From positions 1 to 64,000 of the forward strand of contig MSJI02000707.1 in NCBI GenBank assembly GCA_001931905.2: 64,000 nucleotides of DNA, written 5' to 3'. The position numbers and the translations under genes are program-made. Positions within the stretch are counted from its first letter, which is position 1. Each line of letters starts with the position of its first letter. The stretch is from Cladosporium sp. IMV 00045 (lineage: Eukaryota > Ascomycota > Dothideomycetes > Cladosporiales > Cladosporiaceae). This document shows positions 21,359-31,993 of this stretch, piece by piece. The notes below the pieces were generated by a model. It was not told where the DNA came from, did no database searches, and saw only the letters and a list, made by a program, of their open reading frames with translations.

Positions 21359-23702
21359 ATGAGCGCTTCAGAAACCAGACGGCCTAAACGACTTCTAGCA
21401 GCGTGAGCATTCAGAACACCGACCCTTTACTCTTTCGATGAAGCATTTTTGACCGTATACTATGATAGCTGTCATCGATGCCATTCGCAGAAGATCAAAT
21501 GTTCGGGAGAACAGCCATGTCGATCGTGCGTGACCGCTGGCAAAGGTCAAGAATGTCAACTTCCTGCGAAAGAGAGGAAGGTTCCAATAACAGAAAGGCA
21601 TGTGCATTGAGAAGATCATGATGTATCACATACTGACTCCGTACTGAACGATCTAGCTACCTCAAAAAACTCGAAGCAGATAGTAAACGCCTAAGGTTGT
21701 TGTCTGCATCAATACCAGCGTCTGACGGCGAACAAACATCTGGCGTCATACTGAACCACAATGGCGGCGGCTACAGTGTGCCCTCTCTCCCAACAGAAGA
21801 AAGCAATCTCTTCAACCCCTTGTTCGACAAACAGCAAGAGAGACCAGTCCACGAACGTTCTTCAGAGCCAGGCTTCATCGGCGAAGCATCATGCGCCGCC
21901 TTCAGCAACCGCCTACTGTCATGCCTCGACAGTACTTACGCGCCGTTAACCGCAGGTCTCTCAAACTATCATCGACTGAACGACCATGGCGACTCCCAAG
22001 TCGACCAAGGTCCCGACTTCCCCGAAAGGATGCACGTCAAATTGCTCCTCAACGTCGCGCGACGCTTCATCGGAAACTACCATCCTCTTTTCCTCGAAGT
22101 CAGTTTCATGAAAGAGATTGACGCAGTCTACCGCGGCGATATGATGCCTTCCACGCTGTGGCTGTGCAAGTTCTATGCTCTGATGGCGCTGGGAGAAATC
22201 TACACGCATAGGAGAGGGGTTGGCGATAACAACAGGGTGCCCGGCACGAACTATTACGTGAGAGCGGTCAAGCTGCTGCAACAGAATCAAGATGCGTATG
22301 AGGAGCCATCTTTGATGCAAGTGGAGGTTCTGACTTTACTGGTACGTTGTACACCAGTTTCATTCATGTCACCAGGTCAAGGAGCTAAAGAACATCACAG
22401 GCATGGGCATCCAACGTCCTCGGTCGCATTAGGACTGCGAATTGCTACAGTGGCATTGCTACACGAATTGCTCTCAGCTTGGGCATGCATAGGTCGGCAT
22501 CAAGACACACCACGCTGACCCCTGTCGAGAGGGAGAGCCGACGGAGGACGTGGTGGGTGTTGTATTTTTTTGATCGGTTCTCGTCCTCGAAGATCGGACA
22601 ACCGATCACTGTGAGAGACGAAGATATCGATGTCGAGATGCCGAGCATGGACGGCTTGACGGAGGAAGAGATGGCAGAATTCCTTGATCCGCGCAACTTG
22701 ATCATCAACATCAAGCTGGCTCGCATCATTGGAAATATACGTAAGTCAACCTGCAGTACAATTGAACACATGCTGTTCGGCTGACACACTCGACCATCAG
22801 TCACGCAAATATATGGCGTCCCGAAAGCAACAAAAGGCCTCTACGTCCACCAAGTCCACAGCATCTTGAACCAACTACGGGCATGGCAAGACAAGCTCCC
22901 ACCGGACATGCGCATCGCAGAGCGAAGCACTCCCCGACCCGTCGCAAGCCTCCACCTCGCATACAACCAATGCATCATCCAAACCACCCGACCCGTCCTC
23001 TTGCATCTATTCAAAATCCAATTCCAACTCGGCCAGAAACAGCGCGAGACACAACCACGACAAGACGTCTCGTCCATCACGCTCGCTCTAGCAGAAAGCT
23101 GCATCAACGCCGCGCAAGCCTCAAGTCGGATCGTGGAAAGCCTCTTCCTCGACGGTTCGATCGCGACGTTCGGATTTTGGGACGCGCATCACATATTCTC
23201 CGCGGCGATGATCTTGATCATGTCAGCCATCATGAAGCCCACAGCCGTCAACTCCGATCACCTCGAAACTCTGCTGAGTGTTCTCCGATCACTCAAGAGC
23301 AACGGAAACATCCCCGCGGTCGATTTCTGCGAAAGGCTTTCGCAGATCCAAGCGCGAGTTTCAACGCTACGCGCCAGCGGTCAATTGGAAAACATCAGCA
23401 TCGGTCCCCCTGCGAAGAGAAGACGAATTGCGACTGACAAGCCTGACAAAGCGTCACCGACTGAAACGTCGACGCAGGAAGCCGCTGCACTTCGCACGCC
23501 TGCGTCGATGCAGACCGAGGAGCCACGGAACGATCACAGCATTCCCAGCAGGAGTGGGGTGGGTGTGTTCAACGACCCTATCATTGGGAGTTTTCTTGAC
23601 GGTAATCAAATGCAATGGTTGGATTCGTTGTTGCCGGAGGGTGGTGCGCCGAGCGATTTCGCTTCGGATTTGGATGAGCAGTTGCTTTTTGGTTCGTGGT
23701 AG
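21359..23702 (+). CDS. Zn2Cys6 transcription factor, probable regulator of the oxoproline genes
   Basis: Five exons: 21359-21402, 21469-21597, 21657-22341, 22401-22740 and 22801-23702, giving 699 residues. The first intron falls just before the zinc cluster. Joined, the cysteines are at residues 16, 19, 26, 32, 35 and 44, that is CX2CX6CX5CX2CX8C, followed by the basic linker ERKVPITE and the short coiled segment YLKKLEADSKRLR. The middle region is the fungal-specific transcription factor domain (RFIGNYHPLFLEVSF, ARIALSLGMHRS-type motif as TRIALSLGMHRSAS, RRRTWWVLYFFDR). A nuclear signal-like AKRRRIA lies late. The second intron needs a GC donor (AG/GCATGT) to keep the frame. Placed between oxoprolinase and an anion transporter, it most likely controls both. 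Confidence 0.88.
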
Positions 23703-23933
23703 GATTGATTTACGACTGGATGTTGGTTGGATCAGTTTGACGATATGAGTAACGCTTTGACGAATGATGCCGATATCGCATCACCTGATGTGTAGCCCAT
23801 GGCAAGATCAAGTATCCCGAAGCCATTCCATAGCCGTGGACAACTAGTTGTCTCAAAGTAGAAACTCCTCCCAGAACTGACGACAGGGGCCTATCTCATG
23901 ATCTACGTTCCGTTGGAGCGAAATAACGTACCC

Positions 23934-24533
23934 CGGCAACCACATCTGACTTGCCGGGTATGCTAGCCGCCTATTTTATCTACTCAATCCCCTATCCGAA
24001 GCCGCAATATAAGCTATCTCGCCAAGTCTGCAAGAAGTCAAAGCAGCCATTGGCAGTTCAAGATCGGCAAGTCCCAACTTCCCGAGTGCTGCAAAGGCGC
24101 GCCAATCTTCGGTTGATGGCTTACGTCTGTCCATGTCAACGGCTTTACGACGATCCCTCCCGCGCCATATCATCATGATCGGAGCAACTTGCCGTGACAT
24201 ACTATTGAGCTTGCTTACAAAAATGGCTTCGCATGCCTTGAGCCGGACTCTTATACCTGCCGAGAGGAGGAATCGCGCAAGCTGCGGCTCAAGCATTTTA
24301 CTGCGACAAGACTCGGCAACGTCCACATATGCCGGCTCTCTGTATCTCTACGCCTAACCGAAGATAATCCATCAACCGCTTGCCCCCCGGTTTGGCTTCC
24401 AATCCCCCGCTCTTTGCTCCAGATAAGGGAGCAGCGCAAGTGGCTTGTGGGTCGACTTGCCGGAGGCAGTTGTTACGTTTGGTCCATAACGAGGGTGCAA
24501 ATAACTTTAACTAGAAAAGAAGGGAGCTTGCCG
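23934..24533. promoter_or_regulatory. CGGCAA/TTGCCG half-sites upstream of the anion transporter
   Basis: Six copies lie at 23934, 23951, 24065, 24189, 24457 and 24528 within 947 bases, against about 0.5 expected. The first two form a palindrome with matching flanks: CCCCGGCAA, eleven bases, then TTGCCGGG (23931-23958). They are the same half-sites as in the OXP1/regulator promoter, which ties the transporter to that pair. Binding by the neighbouring zinc-cluster protein is inference. Confidence 0.6.
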
Positions 24534-24649
24534 CTCATCTTTTTTTCAACTTCAACCATCTCCGTTATTTACAGGCTTCATTGCTTTTACATTTCTTTTC
24601 CATTCCCAGATATCTCTGGCCTCTCTCATCAGGCCTGGACATCTCCAAG

Positions 24650-26216
24650 ATGACGTCGTCGCCTCCAAAGAGGGAAACAGACCTCACGCCCAACAACACG
24701 ACGGACGCAGACACAGACTTCGAAAAGCACCAAACGACAGTCCAAGATGACTTCTACATCGACCCTCAAGAAGAAAAAGCGCTACTCCGCAAACTCGACA
24801 GATGGATCGTCCCACCCGTAATGCTCCTGTACCTGTTCAGTTTCCTGGACAGAGTGAACATCGGCAACGCGCGCCTGTACGGCATGGAAGACGATCTTGG
24901 GCTGGAGCCCGGCCAGTTCCAGACCGCGGTGTCGCTCCTATTCGTCACGTACATCTCCAGCGAGCTGCCGAGCAACCTCGTCATCAAGAAATTCACGCCT
25001 TCACGCTGGCTATCCTTCATCACGACCGGCTGGGGTGTCGTAGCCACTTTGACCGGCATCACGCAGAATTTCGGGGGGTTGGTCGCTTGTCGCATCATTC
25101 TGGGGGCTTTGGAGGGAGGCTTGTTCCCCGGCTTGGCGATTTACCTGACTCTCTTCTATACCAAGAAGGAGTACGCGCTGCGCATTGGGTACCTGTTTTG
25201 TAGCGCGGCCATCGCAGGCTCGTTGGGAGGTATTCTCGCGTACGGTATCGGGCATATGGACGGCATAGCCGGCCTCAGAGGCTGGCGCTGGATCATGATT
25301 ATCGAGGGCATCCCCACTGTCATTCTCGGCATTTCGATCTGGTGGTGGTTCGCGGATTCTGTCGAGACGGCACACTACCTCACTCCGCGCGAGAAATTGC
25401 TCATCGACCATCGACGACGCAGACAGGTCGGCCACACCAAGTCGTCGGACGAGATGCACAAAGCGGATGTGTATGAGGGTTTCCGTGACTGGAAGATCTG
25501 GGCTTTTTGCGTTGGCCAGTTCGGTGGCGATGTCATCTTGTACGGCTATTCGACTTTCTTGCCGACAATCATCAACACGCTTGGAGGGAATTGGGATAGG
25601 GCGGAGACGCAGGCGCTCACTATCCCTTGCTACGCGCTGGGAGCCATCAGCTATCTTGCGGTCGCGTGGTGTTCTGATCGTTGGCAGAAGCGAGCGGTTT
25701 TCACCGTGGCGTTTGGGCTCATATGTGCTGCAGGCTATGCTATTTTGATCAGCCCGGCGCCGGGGGGAGCGAGGTACTTTGGCTGCTTTCTCGTTGCCAC
25801 GGGGTTGTACGTGATTGTTGGTTTGCCTCTAGCTTGGCTTCCGAGCAACAACCCTCGCTACGGTAAGCGAACAGTCGCAACCGGTTTGCAGCTGACGATC
25901 GGCAATTCTGCAGGCATTGCAGCTCCATTTGTAAGTTGACGTACCGCGCGCACTGTGAAAAGAAATATTCGCATTTACTGACTTTGTTGCCCAGTTATAC
26001 CCAAACAGCGACTCACCGCGCTTCATCATGGGCCATGCGGTCTCAATGGCCATGGTCGCCATGTCCGCGATCATTTACATGTGCCTCTGGACGTGGTTCC
26101 GTACCCAGAACAGGAAGAAGTTGTCGGGAAAGGAGAACCACAAGATCGAAGGCATGACCGAGGACGAAGCGCAGGAACTCGGCGAACACAATCCGAGGTT
26201 CTTGTATGCGTATTAG
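24650..26216 (+). CDS. MFS anion:cation symporter (DAL5/TNA1 type), probable 5-oxoproline or related uptake
   Basis: Two exons: 24650-25930 and 25995-26216, 500 residues. After a ~45-residue cytosolic N-terminus come 12 predicted membrane segments. ACS-family marks: DRVNIGNARLYGMEDDLGL after TM1, ELPSNLVIKKFTPSRWL, the GALEGGLFPGLAIYLTLFYT stretch, and SNNPRYGKRTVATGLQLTIG. The second exon supplies TM12 and the tail ending RFLYAY. The family carries organic anions such as allantoate, nicotinate, pantothenate and biotin precursors with protons at the plasma membrane. The actual substrate is not readable; pyroglutamate is inferred from its place beside oxoprolinase and the shared half-sites. 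Two transcript-internal ATGs upstream are out of homology. Confidence 0.88.
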
Positions 26217-26800
26217 CTGAGCTTAGCTTCGAGTTGTTTCTTTTGCGCAAAAAGTTGGGTGAACCCGAACTTGCAAATTATCTGTATTGCCAACCAGTGT
26301 TTTCTCTTTCAATCTTCATGCAGCTAAGAATATCTTCGTTTGACGTTGCCCAAACGCCCGCCCTGTGCGTGCAGAATCGTGTTTCACATCAGAAGAACTG
26401 TAGGTGTCAGCGCCGGACCGTTAATGTTGGACGTGATGATCCGTCTACGGTAGCTGCAAGTGGATTTCGGTCTTTAAAGATCGAAGCTGGATCTCATGCA
26501 AATTGCATACAAATCTGAACAGCATGTATACCGACAAAAAGACGAAAGTGATGTAAACAAAGTTAGTATTTCAATCCTATACTTCCGCCGCGCATACGCG
26601 GGGAGGGCCGTGCGCATGCTTCGGTTCACTTCGAGGGCGTTTGACGCAGGTCCCGATAAACAAACCCCGAACTACATGTACTGTTGTGCACCTTCACCCA
26701 CCAAACACAACCACATCATCCCAGACATCAACTCGCCAAATCTCTCGAGATACCATATTGCCTTCTTGTACAAACAGATTTCCTCGTAAATACCGCAGCA
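26217..26800. other. Intergenic: transporter 3' flank and dynein light chain promoter
   Basis: Nothing recognised. A pyrimidine- and CA-rich leader precedes the ATG at 26801. Confidence 0.6.
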
Positions 26801-27404
26801 ATGACTACCAACTTCGTAAGTCCCTCCCGCCTCGTCCCAACATCAACACAGCGCAACCCACAACCCACCACATCTCCCACCACAATCAGCACCCTCAAAC
26901 CTCCCAACCGCAACCCCAAAAACCAAAACCAACAACCAAACACGCACTAACCCCGTCTCCCCCCTCCCATAGCCCATCCCCCCCACGCGCCTCAGCCAAA
27001 TCGCCAGCGATGCCTGCACCTCGACGCTCTCGACCGCAACGTCCTACCAGCACGACTCAACCGCAACATGGAACAACAGCATCATCAACAAAATCCTGCA
27101 AGCGCTGATCTCCGAAACCACACCCCCGGCCGCCTCTGAGGAAGCAGAAAACCCCAAGAGCGCCAACCGCTACAAATTCGCCGTCAACAGCACCATTATT
27201 CAGCACTTGAGCGATGCGCGCGGTGAGGCTGAGGAGGGTGAGGCTGCTGAGGGCGAGGCGAGGAAAGTGGGCAGGAGAGGCATGCACAGCGCTAGTGGGG
27301 CTTATTGGAACAATGAGAGGGATGGGATGTGGAGCTATAAATTCGAGGGAGGGGAGGGGAAGGGGATGGATGTCGTTGTGGGCGTGATGTGGATTGGTGT
27401 GTAG
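26801..27404 (+). CDS. Tctex-type dynein light chain
   Basis: Two exons: a 15-base first exon 26801-26815 (MTTNF) and 26973-27404, giving 148 residues. The body fits the Tctex1/DYNLT fold: helices LSQIASDACTSTL and WNNSIINKILQALI, then strands from YKFAVNSTIIQ, the family hallmark GMHSASGAYWNNERDGMWSYKF and a final strand VVVGVMWIGV. Family members bind the dynein intermediate chain and cargo adaptors on cytoplasmic dynein. A fungal-type Glu/Ala-rich insertion (DARGEAEEGEAAEGEAR) separates two strands. The intron has a donor directly after codon 5 and a CCATAG acceptor. Identity is well supported by the C-terminal half. Confidence 0.87.
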
Positions 27405-28930
27405 AGTGTTTCACGTGAGGGACTGGTATGGACGGGAGGGAAAGAGAGGTGGCTTCTCTCTCTTTTCCGGGGCCTTCCATACTTGCTTTTTCCTTTCTCT
27501 TACTTTTCTTTTTTCTCTTGTCTGAGGGAGAGAGCATTTTGCTCGCGAGCAAGCGAACGAGCGAGACATTCTTCTTCTTCTTCTTCTTCTTCTTCTTCTT
27601 CTTCTCCTTAAGGACAGACAGAGCACGCGTGCAGTCTTCGCCTCGTCATCAGAGTTGGAGCTATGTGCTTTTTGATCTCTCTCATTTCCATTTCCTGTTG
27701 AAAGAAGAATGTATGAATCGAACATATATACACAAGGTACATCACGTAGCGGAGTCACAAAGTGGAGAAGAGAAGAAGAAAGCCTTTGCATTATTCTTAT
27801 ATTTAGGTCTTGATCACTTGCTTCTCAGGTAATCAGTCCATCCTATCTGGCTGATATCAGGTGAGCCTGGGGTCCAATCATTTTTACAGGAGTGTGGTGA
27901 ATAGTAGAGATAGGAATAGCGGCCGGAATGAAAGGTATTTTTGAAATCGACTGTATATATATGATCTTGATATTGACCTTGACTACGGTCTTGGAATCTC
28001 CGTCTTCTTTCGCTTCTTTTAACTGTTGTTCTTCGAAACGACTTGGTACCCTCCGTCATGAATCAAGGGTGTTATCGAAGAAGTACCGCACAGAGAAGGT
28101 AAAGAGAGAGTTCAAAGGGAAAGTCCCAGCAGAAGAAGCGTACGCGATGCGTTGGAACAAGACCAAGAAAAGGCGTGCTGTTTAAGCTAAGCTAAGTAGG
28201 GGGCATAATAAAAGAAGAATGTCATACAAAAGTAGAAGATTGACATAAGAAAAAGTGAAAAAGAAGAAATAAGAACCGCTCGCTCGCTCGCTCGTAGACC
28301 CCATTCTCCGTCTCCCGTTGCTTGCATCCTCACTTCTTTGTTTCTTGTTCTTGTCTTTTTTTTTCCCGCCTGGAGGTTGAAGAGACGAGGATGGGAATAG
28401 AGTCCGCAGATTGCCAAGCAATTTTGTCTTCGCCTCTCTATATTCTGCCCCATCGTGCGTTGTCCAGTTCTCTACAAGCGCCAGAATTGCCCTCGTGACC
28501 GAGTCATCAACCATCAGGGGTCCCATAGACATTCATCCTCCGTCCCAGCACCGACAGTAGCAGTAGCAGCAGTAGCAGCAGCAGTCGCAGGAGCAACGGA
28601 AGTAGTGGCAGCCGCAGAAATTTGCTGCCCCTTCACAATTCCCTGACCAAAAAGCGCCACCAACTCATGAATCTGCGCAATCGCCAGTTTTCCACAGACT
28701 TGAATCGAAGAGGAATCGGGAGTGTTCTTTGAAGGTGAAGGGAAAGGGGAAGAAGTCGCAGTTGAAGTAGAATATAAAGAGGAAGTAGTCGAAGAAACTG
28801 AAGTTGAAGAGAAAGAAAAGGGAATCCGATCGCCACCGCCGTGCCGTAGCGCCACCTCACCACCACCGCTGTCGTTTTTGTCGTTGCCAACTACTCTACC
28901 ACCTACACCACCAAAAATTCCCCGCCTTGC
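27405..28930. other. Intergenic, low-complexity rich
   Basis: Between the dynein light chain gene and VAP, which converge. It holds a (TTC)n microsatellite, polypurine stretches and a (CGCT)n run near 28277. A minus frame at 28182-28532 has a protein-like first half but turns into Lys-rich and simple sequence, so it is not called a gene. A minus frame at 28514-28930 continues in phase behind the VAP stop codon. Confidence 0.5.
27569..27605 (+). repeat. (TTC)n microsatellite
   Basis: About twelve perfect TTC triplets in the 3' flank of the dynein light chain gene. It follows a GCGAGC-rich stretch that is roughly complementary to the (CGCT)n run plus AAGAAG stretch at 28260-28295. Confidence 0.95.
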
Positions 28931-29964
28931 CTAGAAGAAGAAGTAGGCGATGAGGAAGCAGAGAAGGCAGAGGGCCGCGACGATCTGCACGGGGACGCCG
29001 CCGGCGCTGGCGGGTTTCGCTGCCAAGCCTGAAGAACCGCTCTTCTCCCCAGCACTGCCGCTGCCGCCCACGTTTCTCTGCCGCAGGCCCGCGCCCGCCT
29101 GCTCCTGTAACCGTGAGATGGTGGCTTTGGCGTCGTCGAGTTGGCGGCGGAGGTCTTCTTGCGATGTGGGGATGGCGGAAGAAATAGAAGAGGCGGCGCC
29201 GGCGAGGGAGGAGGACTGCGTGGCCGGGTTGTGGGCGCTGTGGACGGCGTCGGCGCGGTTCTTGGCGCCCTCGGGTTTCTCGTCGAGGGAGTTTGTGGGG
29301 CCGACGCTGCGCTGCGGCGTCACTGCTTGAGGGCTCGGGCTGGAGTAGGCGGGGGGTTGGTCCTCGCTGTAGTGCGAGTTGTCGAGGGAGCTGGCGTTGG
29401 CGGCGGCGATGCCGTTGGCTTGGGCTTGCGGTTGGCCGTCGGCGGGCAGGAAGACGACGCGGATCTTCTTCTCTTGGATAGAGGATTTGGACACGCTCTC
29501 GATGCCGGCCCAGATTTGCGAGACGGTCTGGCCGTCGGGCGTGTTGGAGGGGATGGTGACGGATTGTACGAGGAACTTGTCTTTGCAGCGCACGTCGAGT
29601 GGGGGGTCCTCTTTCATGGTTTGCAGGAGGACTTGGATCTCGACGGCGCTAGAGGGCTCGATGCGGCCGGAGTTGGGGCGCACGCAGTACCTGGGAGAGG
29701 GTAGGTTGTCAGGTCCTGATGGTGTGGCTGGGAGAGTTGGAAGGAGGGCATGACACGTACTGCTTGGGAGCGGTGGTCTTGACTTTGAAAGCGATGGGTT
29801 CATTGCTAGGGTTGCGCAGGCGCAGGACCTGGGAGACTTCATGGGTGAAAGGGCCTATTTGTTTTGATTGTTGGTCAGCTCACACGAGGGCTACGTTGCT
29901 GGAAGATGTAGGGTATGCGCATACGCTTGAAGCCCAGCTCGGAGGGGTCGAGTTCGACAGACAT
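28931..29964 (-). CDS. VAP/Scs2-type ER membrane contact-site protein
   Basis: Three exons: 29964-29925, 29854-29761 and 29690-28931, giving 297 residues. The N-terminal MSP domain is split by both introns: MSVELDPSELGFK, then RPFTHEVSQVLRLRNPSNEP and IAFKVKTTAPKQ joined to YCVRPNSGRIEPSSAVE. These hold the conserved FFAT-binding core (the KVKTTAPKQY region). A Ser/Pro-rich linker follows, then a coiled coil (EDLRRQLDDAKATISRLQEQ) and a C-terminal tail anchor ending CFLIAYFFF. VAP proteins sit in the ER membrane and recruit FFAT-motif lipid-transfer proteins to contact sites. The TAG stop is followed in frame by 139 open codons. Confidence 0.92.
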
Positions 29965-30678
29965 GGTGAGATTGATATATTTAGGGGTGTCGAGAGAAAG
30001 TGTGGTATAGGATTATCGAGTGTGGAGGAGGAAAAGTAGGCAGACAGGTACAGGTAGGAGGGCTGATGATTGGTGATATCAGTGGTAGATCGTGGTGCCG
30101 GCTGGGGGGAATCGATTGGTGCGTGCGGGCGAGCTGGAGAGAGAGGAGAAAGGCAAGCTGGGTTTGCGGTAAGGCTGGGCAAATAGATTGACTATGCAGT
30201 GAAAGTATTGTTGAAAAATTCATTAAATATCAGTAAATATCGCTCGACTTTTCTGTACTTTTTTTCTTAATTTTTCCTGTCATTAAATCGGTTTATCTCA
30301 CTGCTGTCTGCCTTCAATACCCCTCGGATGGCGTGTGCCGCTTTGGCTGCTCTGGCCTCAAGCTGGCGTGTTTGTGAAGCGACGTCACCACACAGGGCAA
30401 GAGACTCTTCTAGTCTTCTTCATGATTAGTATCATCATTCACTACTACAACTTCCTCCCCGCCACCGCATCAAGACACCTGGAACGAGCTTGACTGGAAC
30501 GAGCTGTCATCTTCAATCGACACCACGCCACCCACACCCTGGAATTGCACTTCCTGCGTAGCTAGCAACAGCTCCACCTTCCATCTAACACCAACCAAAC
30601 TCCATCACTACTTCATCCTCACATCCAGCACAACACATTCAACACCACCCACCCGCACCCCCCAACACCTCGCCCATC
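29965..30678. other. Divergent promoter region of VAP and UBX genes
   Basis: 714 bases between two divergent starts. The left half is AT-richer (30200-30300); the right half is a long CA/CC-rich pyrimidine leader typical before fungal ATGs. No gene seen. Confidence 0.6.
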
Positions 30679-31605
30679 ATGTCCACCGACCTGCAAAATC
30701 TCCTCGAAATGGGCTTCGAAGAACCCCGCGCCACCCTCGCCCTTCAAAAAACCTCCAACAACCTCCCCGCCGCCATCGACTGGCTCTCCGCCAACGCCGA
30801 CACCCCTCTCGAAGAGCTGCAAGCCGAAGACGACAACCCCGCCCTCCAAGCCGGCGAACAAGCCCGCAGCATGGTGTGCAACGACTGCGGCAAGAAATTC
30901 CGGGGCATGTCGCAAGCACAATTCCACGCCGAAAAATCCGGGCACGACGACTTTGCCGAGTCAGCAGAAGAACTCGCCCCTCTGACGGAAGAAGAAAAAG
31001 CCGCCCGCCTACAAGAGCTGCGGGAAAAACTCGCCGCCAAGCGCGCGGGGCAGGCGAAGGAGGACAAGGAAGCGGCGAAGCGGAACGATGAGATTAGGAG
31101 GAAGCACACGAAGGACAACGAGGATGCGAAAGAGGAGTTGAGGCGCAAAGAGCAGATCAAAGAGGCGCAGGCGAAGAGGCAGGAGAAGGCCGATGATGCG
31201 GCGGCGAAGAAGAGGATTAGAGAGCAGATCGAAGCGGATAAGAGAGCGCGCAAGCAGAAAGCTGAAGAGGAGAAGGCCATGCGCGCGAACCCTGATGCGT
31301 ATAATCCGGGCGCCGCGCAGGCTGGTGGTAGCTCTTCTATTGCTGCTGCTGCAGCTCCGTCAAAGACGGCAAACCACTCCGAGGCGCGCTTGAGACTGCA
31401 GACGTCGAGCGCGGGCAATGTCATGAAGACTTTCCCTGCGGAAACGACGCTTTTCGAGGTGGCGCATGCTTTGGCTCAAGATAGTGGCGTGCAGGCGGAG
31501 AGTTTCACGCAGAATTTCCCAAAGAAGGTCTTCGACCAGAGTGATTTCGGCTTGACGCTGAAGGAGGCCGGGTTGGTGCCTAGTGCGGCGTTGATTGTGA
31601 AGTGA
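30679..31605 (+). CDS. UBA-zinc finger-UBX protein (UBXN1/SAKS1-like)
   Basis: Single exon, 308 residues. An N-terminal UBA domain (LQNLLEMGFEEPRATLALQK to AIDWLSANAD, residues ~5-40) binds ubiquitin. A C2H2 finger follows (VCNDCGKKFRGMSQAQFHAEKSGH, residues ~65-90). A long charged coiled coil (residues ~100-200) leads to a C-terminal UBX domain from ~230, with RLRLQTSS, a FTQNFPKKVF turn and the final LKEAGLVPSAALIVK. UBX domains bind the Cdc48/p97 ATPase, so the protein should bring ubiquitinated clients to Cdc48. The order matches animal UBXN1, which shares UBA and UBX ends. It is convergent with the Nop15-like gene. Confidence 0.9.
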   Translation: MSTDLQNLLEMGFEEPRATLALQKTSNNLPAAIDWLSANADTPLEELQAEDDNPALQAGEQARSMVCNDCGKKFRGMSQAQFHAEKSGHDDFAESAEELAPLTEEEKAARLQELREKLAAKRAGQAKEDKEAAKRNDEIRRKHTKDNEDAKEELRRKEQIKEAQAKRQEKADDAAAKKRIREQIEADKRARKQKAEEEKAMRANPDAYNPGAAQAGGSSSIAAAAAPSKTANHSEARLRLQTSSAGNVMKTFPAETTLFEVAHALAQDSGVQAESFTQNFPKKVFDQSDFGLTLKEAGLVPSAALIVK

Positions 31606-31993
31606 TTTTGATGGGATTGGTTTGGGGGTTGAGGTGCTTTTCTGCATGCGGGAGTCGTGGTTTGTCGTTGTTGCAGTGGAGGGCATTGGCGATATTGGAG
31701 GATAGCGTGGCGTTCATGGCGGCGAAGGTTTGATTGCTGCGAGATGACGGGACGGTGCGTGCCCTGCATGGCGAGGGAGCCAAAAAGTACAAGGTTGAGA
31801 AAGCAGGGGGAAGGCTGAATGCATTGATGAAAACGCCAGGCGTTGCCCTTTTGATGAGCCGGATAGATTTTCCTTTCTATGAATGACTGCCATGAAATGA
31901 AAATCGAGAAAACAACCAAGAACACCGCTGAACATGAACTAAGAAAAGTGATAACATTACAAGCCTTCCGTCCTCGCTTTTAAACATGTCCTT
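31606..31993. other. Intergenic between convergent UBX and NOP15-like genes
   Basis: 3' flanks only; nothing recognised. Confidence 0.6.
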
